A DNA stretch of 64,000 nt, from contig JABWDB010000004.1 in assembly GCA_019614645.1 (NCBI GenBank), positions 8,246,001-8,310,000 on the forward strand, read 5' to 3'. Below the pieces are notes generated by a model. The model ran no database searches. It had not been told where the DNA came from and saw nothing but the letters and a program-made list of their open reading frames with translations. This stretch comes from Stratiolaelaps scimitus (lineage: Eukaryota > Arthropoda > Arachnida > Mesostigmata > Laelapidae). Each line of letters starts with the position of its first letter. The first letter of the stretch is position 1. Both the position numbers and the translations under genes were made by a program. Of the stretch, positions 1 through 9,654 are shown piece after piece.

Positions 1-253
1 GCCATGCAATCATATTCGTGCACTGTAGTCCGTCGTACGAAATATCCGTCGGATTTTTGCTACAAAGGCTAGAGACACGCAGAGTCTCCAAATGGTTATT
101 ATCCGCCAACGATACGAGTTGTCACATTGATAATTGCATTTGCTATTATTGCGTCTAATGCTCGTTCCGCGTACGCGAGACTGCGAACAGAGCGTAACAA
201 TGATAATTAGATGAGCGGAAATAATACGCATACAGTCATCTGGGTGCACTTAC

Positions 254-346
254 ACTTCTGCTGCATCCTTGTAGCCGGGCCCTATAGCGAAGGTGATATT
301 TAGGCGTCCCTGCCATTCGACGGGAGCCATGGGCCCGCCCATATCC
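254..346 (-). CDS. NAALADase-like peptidase, fourth exon seen; gene continues off left edge
   Basis: This 93-nt exon has acceptor TTATTTTAG and donor GTAAGT and is in phase with the exon before it. It reads DMGGPMAPVEWQG then NITFAIGPGYKDAAE, matching human KMGGSAPPDSSWRG and VPYNVGPGFTGNFS. It ends two bases into a valine codon, just before the block that leads into the zinc-binding peptidase core. The zinc ligands and catalytic glutamate would be encoded to the left of this window, so activity cannot be judged. The four exons show no stop or frameshift, so the gene looks intact. Bases 1-253 are intron as far as I can see. Confidence 0.85.
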
Positions 347-934
347 CTAAAATAAGCACAGGCAATTAATATATATATTCAGTCGATCAAAGCATCACTT
401 CCCCCACTTCGCAAAGTCGTTTCGCCCTTGGTCGTGTTGTTCCTCCTGTTTTGTTCCGTTGCTAGTGCTGGATTACCTTCATAGAAGGTCTAGAAATGAA
501 GCCAAACCAGTTCAACATGTCGAAATGAGCATACCCTCTGTACCCTCTAGCGGAGGAAATCAGGTAGAAGTCATTTGGCCATCCGTCATCATTCGGGGGC
601 GGTGGCGGCTTCACAGAATTGAAAGTAAAACAAATACAACCGCACAGAACGACGATTTGGAACTTGACTGAGCGTGTGTTAGGTCGTTCATAAATCAGTT
701 ATATATAGGGGGGGGGGTGACAGTACGTATCGAGCTGAAATTGCTTTGCATAATTTGAGTAGAATGCGGACGAAAGTTCATCATTTCTTCTGTGTGTCTT
801 AATGAAGCTGGCGTGAAACTGGTATAAAACAAATTAATTTTATTATCATAATGAAATAATATTATAGATATTCATAACTCCTCTCTAAACGTGCGTGCAT
901 TCGTGTATGCCTCTCTATGTGAATCTATCTGTAC

Positions 935-1178
935 CGAAGCAGATGCTGGGCGTTGCCTGCGCTGATTGGCTGAACTGGAATTGCAGGCAATTGCACGTCG
1001 GCTCGTGGGAGACGATGCATGTCAGAGCTTGCAGGGAGAAATGGGGTTGCCGGATCCCCCGGAAATGACTTGAGACTCGAACGTTGGACCGCATCCCATG
1101 GAACTGCTGGGCTGCCCGACTCTAGCGGATCTACCGATTCCCACTCGGTGTCCAGTGGATCACCATAGATTAGCACAC
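935..1178 (-). CDS. NAALADase-like peptidase, third exon seen
   Basis: This 244-nt exon lies between a CTGTAAAG acceptor and a GTACAG donor. It continues the frame from the previous exon to give a KGVLIYGDP junction like human KGVILYSDP. It carries PGDPATPFLPA (human GDPLTPGYPA) and LPAIPVQPISAGNAQHLL (human LPSIPVHPIGYYDAQKLL). The loop that in human GCPII reads VQRGNILNLN is VQRSSLKSF here, so the asparagine that contacts substrate (Asn257, from memory) appears replaced by serine. That is an inference from an alignment by eye. Introns are 1179-1715 and 347-934. Confidence 0.87.
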
Positions 1179-1715
1179 CTTTACAGATGATTCCACAACA
1201 AGAAATACATGTAAATAAACAACAAGTCAGAATAGGTTATAGCTATAGGCCCCTTCACTGCTTCGAATTGCGACTTTTTTGTCTGACGCACATGAGACGT
1301 TCATGTCTGGGACCCACAATACACATACGAACGTGTATTTGCAAATCGTGGCTCTACGGACAGCCTCGCCCACTGACAACGGGTGACGCATACTGTGAAG
1401 ATTGATTAGCTGATATAGATAATTATCTAACCATCTACATATATCTGCGTGTTTGCATGATACAAACATCAAGTCTTATTCCATTTATATTTAAAATCTA
1501 CATTTTTCGAACACAATTCAGGCCAGATTCCTTCGCACGATTGGCTTCACCTTATATTTAGGTTTCTCGACGTATAGCTTGATAACCACGCAACAGGAAC
1601 CGTGCTCTATTTACTAAAACCGCCTTCGCCCCTTTATTAACTTCAAGAGGGCTTCTTTCTGAAATGATTCATTTTCCCTAAAATCCATCGATATCTTTGC
1701 TGATCTGATGCATAC

Positions 1716-1985
1716 CCTTGACGCCGTTGTCCTCGGCCCGTTTGATTTTCGCGAGCAGTTCGCCTCGTCCGTACCGCATAATGGCTATCGTTCCGTTCAA
1801 CGTGACTCCCCGCGATTTCAACGCGTCGAAATCTTCGGGTTGGCCAAAATGAACATAGACCGGTTTGCCGCGCACTTTTCCCGGCGACGAGTATGCCACA
1901 TATGGTTGAGTTTCTATGGACGTTTCGAAGGTGCGATCAAATAAAGGCATTATATTATACATATGTACAAAAGCGCCGGTATATC
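1716..1985 (-). CDS. NAALADase-like peptidase, second exon seen (protease-associated domain)
   Basis: This 270-nt exon starts after a pyrimidine-rich acceptor (CTCTCATAG) and ends at a GTATGC donor. Its phases (two bases in, one base out) match both neighbours. It encodes the first half of the protease-associated domain, including GKPVYVHFGQPEDFDALKS and GTIAIMRYGRGELLAKIKRA. These align with the VYVNYARTEDFF and GKIVIARYG blocks of human PSMA. The Arg of RYG corresponds to the arginine that in human GCPII helps hold the substrate's terminal glutamate (Arg210, from memory), and it is kept here. The first eight residues after the acceptor are poorly conserved, so the acceptor is chosen on phase and pyrimidine tract. 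The intron to the previous exon is 1986-2591. Confidence 0.85.
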
Positions 1986-2591
1986 CTATGAGAGAGACGG
2001 TAATTTTTATTCTGTGTTGATAAAAAAAAAAACAAGTGGCTAGCTAGATTACCCATTGGTGACAGTGTCGATCTTGCACAGTAATCATCACAAATGAGCG
2101 ACTTTACTAAATAGTTCGTAGGACCACTGATAGTGAACACTTACATTAATCGGCAATAAATTATATTATATATTTGTTTTCGATTATTGACGATTGCTGA
2201 AAGCTGCATTCGTTAGAAACCGACTCAGGTCATTTTGTGGTCAACCATTTGCCTCTAGGAGATGCAATAACCGGCCTCTCGCTTCGTGGAGAACTCGAAC
2301 GACGATAATTATCTAATGTGGGTTCAGGCGATAAATCGTGAATAGTGATCGTAAGATCAAGGCACAGTTGTTCATGCAATACGAAGACAATCAGGTTAGC
2401 CTGGAAGTTGCAACTGGCCGACAGTAAAAGCTACAATGATTTCTGGTCTCCGCTCCATCAGAGCCAGATGGTATTATCTATCTGCAAACAAGCAAAACCA
2501 ACAACAATCCAGACATCGTATGTCGTCCGTATCTGTACGACTAAGACGACAATAGTGGACGCTGAGCCCATCCCGCGCCCTCAACACTCAC

Positions 2592-2815
2592 CTAGTTGGC
2601 TGTCCCGCGTCGTGGGACTCAGCTGGAATAGCACCCTGGAACCTCTTGTGAGTCGAACTTCGTTCGCTCTCTCCATATCGGGGTATGACAGTAATGGCCG
2701 GAACTCTTCGACTCGTAGACCCTGCAGCTCCTGATTTTGCCAGACGGCTCGTACCTTGCTAGCCAACGTGGCGCCTTTGTCGGACCCACCCACGTGGAAC
2801 TCGCGTGTCATCGTC
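2592..2815 (-). CDS. NAALADase/glutamate carboxypeptidase II-like peptidase, internal exon (most 5' one seen)
   Basis: This is the first recognisable exon of a minus-strand gene that continues to the left edge. Its translation contains REFHVGGSDKG, followed about 30 residues later by LLSYPDMERANEV. These match the conserved PH(L/V)AG(T/S)E and LLSYP blocks just after the membrane anchor in glutamate carboxypeptidase II (PSMA/NAALADase). The family are type II membrane zinc peptidases (M28) that cut C-terminal glutamate from N-acetyl-aspartyl-glutamate and folates at the outer cell surface. The acceptor is TGCAG at the high-coordinate end and the donor is GTGAGT at the low end. The exon is 224 nt, entered after two codon bases and left after one, which fits the next exon. 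I could not find the exon for the cytoplasmic tail and membrane segment. It should lie at higher coordinates. Family assignment is firm; which paralogue it is cannot be said. Confidence 0.85.
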
Positions 2816-3999
2816 CTGCAAATGCAATGCAGCGCAACTCAGCATCATTGTATCACGAATACAGCTGGCAGATTTCCCGTCTCCCCGTTGCCCTGACCAC
2901 ATCAACCGGCTGAGTACAACTACTCCCTCATCAGCGGGGGAATAATCAGCGCCTGCCAACGGTCGGAAGTCCAGTGGCGCTCAGGGAGGCGACGCAAGCC
3001 AGGCGAACATATGACCAAGAGAACCCCGGGAGAGGCGATATCGAACATCGATACCGTCACGACCGCCGGTCTAAGCCCATCCAGTTGCCTTGTATCTGTG
3101 GCCTGTCCATCGACGTTGGGGGCAAGGAGGATCTCCAAGACGGCCAACGCATCGACGGCAACGCGGTTGCGGCAACGTAAGCGCCACTGAACGCAATGAA
3201 CCTTTCGGAACAGGCCGAGCACCTTTTTGTGGCCTGTTTTTTCACCTTGATACATAGGTACCAGCTGCCATGTTGCGATGGTTGAGTCTTGGAAAAAATG
3301 ACGATGTGTCTCGAATTTAATGCAGCGAATGCAGAAAATGGGCCATGTCGATGATTCTGTGAGGGCAATTTCGCGAAAAGCGAACTCGAATGCAAATCGA
3401 AATACTGCCGAATGACACAACGCTTTCGAAAGGAATAATCATGCGAGTAGTGCGATTTTCGGTAATTGATAGTATTAATAAATATTGCTGCACAAGTTCA
3501 GATATTGTCGCCGCTTAGTTTGCCCGGCAAACCTGCTGATTTAGCAATCTTTCACGAGTAGGTGCCGGTAATCCCCGCCGCATAATCATGTTTAATGATA
3601 ATGTCGATGTTGTTTAACAGGATGTCCGAACGGGTGATCCCTTACATTCGTACAGCTAAGGAAGAACAAAGGATATATTCCTTAACAATGGGTAGATCAC
3701 AGTCAAGTGCTGCGTGTCAGCATAAAAAAATGGCACACAAGTAGAGTATTCGTTTTGCGAGTCACATGCATATTAAGTCGATAGATATTGATTTTACAAT
3801 ACAATTTGTTAATGAACTTCAATACAACTATCGGTCTGCGAGCGAGACCACCTCCGCGCGGCTCAACGAATCATTCGAATGCACTTGCTGAATGCCGCTT
3901 TCGTAGTCAATTCCAGGTAGTGAACATCAAGGGATCGCTGGCAGCTAATAAACGCCACGGCACGAGTCATTGTTGTGTTCGAGTGACGCTAGTGAAGGC
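2816..3999. other. No recognised gene; GC-rich patch upstream of the peptidase exons
   Basis: 2900-3200 is more GC-rich than the introns and is open in several frames, but none gives a recognisable protein or the expected membrane-anchor exon. 3420-3999 is ordinary AT-rich sequence. It is probably intron or 5' region of the minus-strand peptidase gene. Confidence 0.4.
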
Positions 4000-5270
4000 G
4001 GAGAACGCGGTAGGGCGTCATCTGCGATCTGCGTGGGGGGGGCTAAGATCGAATGGGCGGGAAGGGGTGGGGTTGAAAGTCGACGAGAGTCAATGTGCTC
4101 TCAACGGCCCATGGCTTTTCACGCGTTTTGCCAGGAGGGCCTGTCATCGGCAGAATACGGCAAGACGCAACGGTTAGCTAGCTGCGTATCTAACTATTTA
4201 CCACGTAGAACAGCGAGGCGAGTAAGGGGCCCACTCTCACAGCCAATCTCGCTCGTTTTCTCACTGGAGCTCACGAGGTATTGGCAAACAGACAGCAGGC
4301 AGGCGGGTACTCGCGGAGGAACTCATTGGCGCTTTCCCGCACGGGCTCGAAATCCCTCGGCCCCGAGGGCCCCTTCAAACCCCACGAGCGCGCGAGGGTC
4401 CTGAGGAAATTGCACAGCAAAGGCAGCAACCTGCTGCTACGGCAGCGGAGAGTGCTCGCAGCGGCGTTGGCAACGCGCGTGAGCTCCACTCCCGTGGAGT
4501 GCCACTAGGAAGGCCAGGCGAAGGGGGACCAGCCAGCCAGCCAGGTTGGACCGGCTACGCTTGAGCGCAAGGACAAACGCGAGAGAAGGCCCAGACGAGA
4601 GATGTGAGTGCCTGAACATCCCACCAGCCTCGTCCAACCTGTTTCTTCTGTTTGCGTTCCGACAGTAGCGGCGGTGTTTTGCCATCCTCTTGCTCTTGCC
4701 TTGCTTCAGCAAAACGAGAAACAGAGCCCCAGTCGAGCCGTCCTCCTCCCCGGCACAAATGGCGAAGGAGGCAACAGCAGACAGACGGACGCTCTGCCGG
4801 GTGGACTGCTGCTGCTGCTGCTGGAGCGAAGCCTGCCTAGCACATCGGCCGGTTTAGGTAGCGGAGGCGTCTATACCAATAGCAGAAGCAGAGGCAGCAG
4901 TGGTAGTTGCAGCAGGTGGGCAGGATTGAGAGTGATCGCAAGTGATTGCAAACTCCTAGTGTTCTGTCTCGACCGGTTGAGTTGTTTTCTTTATTTGTTA
5001 TTCTTACAAAGGCGGCAAGAACGGGCAGAAAAAAAAGGGAGAGAGAGAGAGAGAGAGAGAGATAGAACGAACGGAGAACGTGAGAGCGATGAGAGCGCTC
5101 AGAAAGAGGATATTCTAAACGCACGCGACAGCGGAGAGAGATCGCGCCGCCGAATTGACCCCTGCTATGACGATACTGGCTGGCGACCCAATGCGTATGG
5201 CTGGGCATTTGGGCGGCAGTAGAAATAGCAGTGTCAGCACGGGTTGTGATGGTAGGCAATAGGTGATGCA
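4000..5270. promoter_or_regulatory. GC/CpG-rich block, candidate promoter or 5' UTR
   Basis: This is a marked rise in GC and CpG against AT-rich surroundings, with CAG/CTG-type runs near 4440 and 4800 and a GA microsatellite at its end. A strong donor-like GTGAGT sits at 4604 (+), so a non-coding first exon ending at 4603 is possible. Open frames here overlap each other on both strands and look like by-products of composition. It could be the start of the minus-strand peptidase gene or of an unseen plus-strand gene. Confidence 0.3.
5039..5064. repeat. (GA)n microsatellite
   Basis: About eleven GA repeats, preceded by a short A run. Confidence 0.95.
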
Positions 5271-5519
5271 AATAGCGAAATTAGAAATGTCTTTTTCTCT
5301 TTCTTTCATCCTACTGTGTACTTCTTCGTCGTATTTGTGCTTCTCGGGCGTTTTCTATACTATCAGTTGAAGGGAGGCCATCGGAAACGGCGGCTCCATT
5401 GCAGAAAGGCAGACACAAATCGTCGTGTGGATCTCTTGTTTGAAGTGTCTGTAGTACATGGCTACTACTGCTAGATATGACACACTGGGGTGGATGTTTA
5501 ACGCCGTGCTCGTGTAACG

Positions 5520-5560
5520 AAACAAGAGGAAATCCACCGTGGGTGGATTTCCTCTTGTTT
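5520..5560. repeat. Perfect 19-bp hairpin, 3-nt loop
   Basis: Bases 5520-5538 are the exact reverse complement of 5542-5560. No related copy is seen elsewhere in the window. A CA/TA microsatellite follows at 5574-5610. Confidence 0.95.
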
Positions 5561-5573
5561 ACGATATACATAC

Positions 5574-5575
5574 AT

Positions 5576-5610
<35 letters not shown>
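5574..5610. repeat. (CA)n(TA)n microsatellite
   Basis: A CA run changes directly into a TA run. Confidence 0.95.
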
Positions 5611-5944
5611 GCAGTGATGACGCAACTGTACAATACGATGCTTGCTCACCATAGCCAGCTGTGAATATGGTCCCTGCTAACTGATTTAACAAGTTTCCTA
5701 ATGAGGCTTGCACGCGGCTGAAGGCTCAACTGCGGTGGAAGGTCCCCGCAGGGTCCTGTACCATCAGTAAGGCCCCCTCTTCTTAGCTGGATCTGCCGTC
5801 GCGTCGAGTAACCGAGTATAAGGCCAAGACAGAAGACGCACAACACCCACAATGCCTGGAATAATTCGAAATACAGTATAAAGTAAAATGAAAATTGTCA
5901 AAGATGTTTAATATATATATATATATAAATATAGTAAAAAGTAG

Positions 5945-5975
5945 ATTTTCCGGACTGACTCACAGCAAACATATA
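5945..5975 (-). mobile_element. SINE-family 3'-end fragment (copy A)
   Basis: This short piece resembles the CCGGGCTGACTCTCAGCC segment shared with the copies at 16.5, 25.8 and 55.0 kb. It is too short for its ends to be set, and I see no clear target duplication. Confidence 0.4.
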
Positions 5976-6473
5976 AACATACCTAATCGACGATAAGCTT
6001 ACTGACATCTACCAGCATGTATCATTCGAAACAGACATTGTGCATGGAGAGTTCAAGAGTAGCAAATTTTATACAATATTATAGTCAGCTGTTTTTTTGC
6101 GCGAAATTGCTTCGAAGTCGCTCCAGAGATACGGAACTGGCAGTGCGAGCCATACTTGAGAATGCGACGAAACACCATCCACGCTAAGCCGATAAGAGAA
6201 CTTAGTAAATTAATTCAAATTAATTAGGTTCCCGCTAGTGATCTTCCTTACTGCATCATCATGGCGCAACATTCTGATGTATCTCAAGAGAGAAAGAGAT
6301 GCAGTTGTGAGTGGGCTGTACGATGTGCTCAAACATCCACCTGACCACTTATCTTAACAAGTAAATAATTGTTTTCTATTTGAGAGCGACTATAGACGTT
6401 ATCGTTACATTACAGATTGGTGCCTAGGACAACAACGATTGCCACAGAACACAATTGATTTGTATTATATATA

Positions 6474-6493
6474 CACGACTGACCCCCACAATC

Positions 6494-6529
<36 letters not shown>

Positions 6530-6549
6530 GATTGTGGGGGTCAGTCGTG
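6474..6549. repeat. Perfect 76-bp palindrome centred on (TA)15
   Basis: A unique 23-bp arm at 6474-6496 is followed by (TA)15 at 6497-6526 and by the exact reverse complement of the arm at 6527-6549. The whole is self-complementary with no spacer, so it could extrude as a cruciform. Confidence 0.97.
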
Positions 6550-6559
6550 GTACATCGTT

Positions 6560-7640
6560 CGACTGCATGGGGTCAACTATTTAGTGCAGGTCGATGCGGG
6601 ACGGCATACAGGCTAGCCACGTCCATTGGTCGTCTCAGGCCGTTCGCCGCCGACAAGCTTTTCAGGATGAATGACAACTCTTGCCACTCACGCACCTAGC
6701 AAGCGAGCCACCCATACGTCCGTGGTGGTATGACGTTGTGTATCTTGACCCAACCGTGTTCTCCCTAACGCCCGCTCCTCTGTCTGTCTGCCTGCGCCAT
6801 CATGGCTGCTTCTTTACCTCCTGGATGCTCGCTCTATCCCCTGAGCTCGTGTTCTCCCTCCGTTCACAAGGTTCTCCCGGAAATGAAGGCAAAGCTTTTT
6901 GTGCTTCATCACCAGCCGGCGCTGCTGCTGCTGCCGCTGCTGGTGACCGTTGTGCGGACCGGGTCCCGGCGTCCTGTCGGTTTGCTGGTCCTTCGTGTGA
7001 CGGCAAACGCTAACGCCTTGCGCCTCCTCTCTTCATTCGCAGAAGCAGCCTTCAGCCCATCGCTGACCAGCCGTTGTCATTATCCCCTTTGGCGTCACTG
7101 GGACCTCGGTGCCGCAGGGCTGCTCAGCGCTACTCAAGCCCACGCTACGCTGAACCACCAAACTCAGACTCAGCGTTCGGTTCAGGCTCCCGTCCACCCC
7201 CGCCCTCACCTCATCTCACCTCAAGCTCACCTTCCCCTTCAAGCTCTTCAGCGTGCCAGGCCGCTGCCTAGTGTCTCCTTTAATAAGTCTCAATTAATAA
7301 GCTGCACGCCTTTGTCCCACCTTGCTCGACGGAGTCCCGTCCCCAGCTGAACGCCTGCCGGCCCGCTGCCAGACCCAACGTGCGCTATAACGTGCCCTGC
7401 TCGAACGACCCCGAAGCTGACACCGATGCCGGCTACCTTCGCTGCCTTTGCCTCAGCTGCCACCCTAACCACGTTAAACCCGGCGGTTCGAGCAGCTAGG
7501 CAAGCATCCAACATCACCGAGTAAAGCACATTGACGACGCGCAAACTTTATCGGGCGAAACAACAGCGCGATAAAGATGACGGTCAGTGCAACCAATGCG
7601 GGCGGCTACTTGGCGGCTCTGTATTGCCTTGTGCGCTTCG
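6560..7640. other. GC-rich block with a 182-codon open frame; coding status unclear
   Basis: A plus-strand frame at 6802-7350 starts in a reasonable context (CATCATGGCTGCT). It encodes a proline-, leucine- and serine-rich protein without a recognisable domain. Overlapping frames on both strands are also open, as expected of GC-rich DNA. It may be a 5' UTR or promoter block. 7641-8300 is AT-rich and holds nothing I can identify. Confidence 0.2.
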
Positions 7641-8319
7641 ACAACGATTCGGGGAACGAAGCGGCCTGCAAGAGGAATCGCCAAACGCGCACGACAGTCT
7701 AACTGAGATGAGGTACAGAATTTGGCAGATAATCCCCTCTGGTTAGAAATTTGACGATTTTCTAGAACCCGATAATTTCATTCCGGAATTCATGATCGAT
7801 TCAAGTGCTACGATGTGTCATATAGCACACATACACCACCTTCCCCCTATTACCTCAGTAACAATATAGATACAATATGTAATAAATAGTCAAATATAGA
7901 GGAATATATATATTCATGCCACCGTGCTCTTTCCTTCTCCGAGTCTCTCCTGATCACCACCACTCTTGACCTTATACATATACCAAACGAAACCGTATCA
8001 TTGCTCAAACAGTGAACTGCTTAGCCATAGCTTGATTGAAATAAAAATAATACCACAGTTCTATGACAAACAGCCGCGTCTAATTAATTTCCCTCGTGCT
8101 CGCCGTCATTACGTTGGACTGAGAGTCCTGTACACTCTGCGATCTGATATAACTTTATCGGTCATACCTTCTGATTCAGCTCACGTCAGATAGATCTTGA
8201 CGCTCTGTTGTTGTATGTACTGTTTTTTCATGCGTGAAAGGTCACCTTGACACAGACACATATGTTCGCACTTGCCGGCTCATCCACTTGATCTCCAGGT
8301 ATCGCCATATGATACTCAC

Positions 8320-8337
8320 CTCCCTCTCCGCCTCAAT
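8320..8337 (-). CDS. Candidate 18-nt microexon
   Basis: On the minus strand a pyrimidine-rich acceptor (CATTTTCTCGCAG) is followed after 18 nt by a consensus GTGAGT donor. The 18 nt read IEAERE in the frame that would follow the phase-0 end of the candidate exon at 8881-9188. The link is inference: spacing and phase allow it but nothing requires it. Confidence 0.25.
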
Positions 8338-8880
8338 CTGCGAGAAAATGGGCCAATATAACCAATGCTAGCCACTGCAGCGCTCTAAGTACAACCGCAG
8401 CTATGCGCGTTCGGCTTTATCCAAGCGAGTGACCACTACTAACAGCTAAGGACAACACTAGAAACGGAATACAGATGCTCCAACTGTTGATTTCATTGCG
8501 TCGGGAATAGGCTCGATCGATCCGGCCTTCTTGGAAATCCTACGATAACGCCAATAACGGCAACCGTCTAAAGGTTAGAGTGTGGTAACGAAAAACGCTG
8601 AATAAGAGACGATATATAAGATGTGTCCTAAAATGAGCTCGACCATGGGACAGGAGGCACCGTCCCGCGCCTGTTTTTACAAGAAGGCCAAATGTAATAA
8701 TGAACTTTTTCTCGGTCCGGCTTGTACACACCCAATACCGTCGACGTCATGGCCCCATAATTTCGATTTCTGCTGAGCCCGCGAAATCAGTTTATTTATT
8801 AGCTTTCGGCAGCCGGCTGCCGACAAGGTCGCACTTTAAGCCAATGGATAGTGAGATACCATGCGAACAAAAAATCTTAC

Positions 8881-9188
8881 GCCGATAATGACCCTTCTGA
8901 TAATAAAGAGTATGTCCACTGTTCTGTAGTTCCCGCCGCGTTCAAAGAGATCACTTCCCAGGAATGTGTCAAGCCTGCCATCTCGGTAAGCTTTAAATCG
9001 TTTATGTAGCTCGCGACGTTCTACTTGAGTTTGTCGTCGAACCGCTGCTTCCAACTTGGAAACCATGTGTAAGACGCCGTCGAAGCTCACGTGTGTCGAA
9101 ATAAATCTACTGCAACGCGTCAACGTCGTACTTGGCCATAAGCACAAATACATGCGGTTCATTTGCGACAACAGCAATGCAACAACAT
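8881..9188 (-). CDS. Candidate coding exon, unrecognised protein
   Basis: A minus-strand frame of 102 codons lies between an acceptor (TTCGCTTTACAG) and a GTAAGA donor, entered after one codon base and left at phase 0. The product includes a basic, possibly helical stretch (VSKLEAAVRRQTQVERRELH) followed by RDGRLDTFLGSDLF. I recognise no family. The other frames of this strand are interrupted. A plus-strand frame overlaps it but reads less like protein. It could be a chance open frame or a decayed mobile element. Confidence 0.3.
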
Positions 9189-9473
9189 CTGTAAAGCGAA
9201 TGATTTCCAGTTCACACTTTCAGGCATCACCACAAACAAGTGAGTGCCTGATAATTAAGGGTTGCAACTTTCCAAGTAATTGGAATAGAATGAAACGCGG
9301 GAGGATGAGACAATCTCTGTGTCATGATGATTATAATTATGACGAAACTTCCAAGAGCAGTTGTTATATAATAAATAGTAGATAGATGCCTTAACCACAA
9401 CCGTGTTTCGCCCACAATATCCTATTTTGATTACTACAGTTATCTGAGTGATTAATTTTTCATCTTGGAGCAG

Positions 9474-9654
9474 GCGTTAGTAATTTGGCACAGCAAACTC
9501 TTGCAGTGGATAGGCAACATTTCATTTTTGTTCTCCAAGAATCAATTCGATCTATCTATCGACAAGGATACTTCAACCTGCTTAAGGAGATCAGCGAACG
9601 TTTTGGGCCCCGTCAGTTCAGCGCTCAACCTGTTGGCCAGCCAATTTTCCAATG
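9474..9654 (+). CDS. Probable internal coding exon, unrecognised protein
   Basis: This 181-nt exon has a good acceptor (CATCTTGGAGCAG) and a consensus donor (GTGAGT). It reads through in the frame that begins two bases in. The translation is protein-like: it starts VSNLAQQTLAVDRQHFIFVL and continues through YRQGYFNLLKEISERFGP. A second plus frame is also open but reads less like protein; the third is closed early and the main minus frame has a stop. The upstream donor at 9239/9240 (GTGAGT) leaves one codon base and would be phase-compatible, which hints at an earlier exon ending at 9239. I do not recognise the protein. The mix of amphipathic segments suggests a globular domain. Confidence 0.5.

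Noticed and set aside
2920..3420. 166-codon minus-strand frame upstream of the peptidase exons
   Set aside because: I considered it as the N-terminal membrane-anchor exon, but the phase, the expected block before the HVGGS motif and a suitable donor are all missing.
4608..5222. 204-codon plus-strand open frame
   Set aside because: It is low-complexity Ser/Gly/Arg sequence from CTG and GA repeats in a CpG-rich block, with a competing minus frame and no domain.
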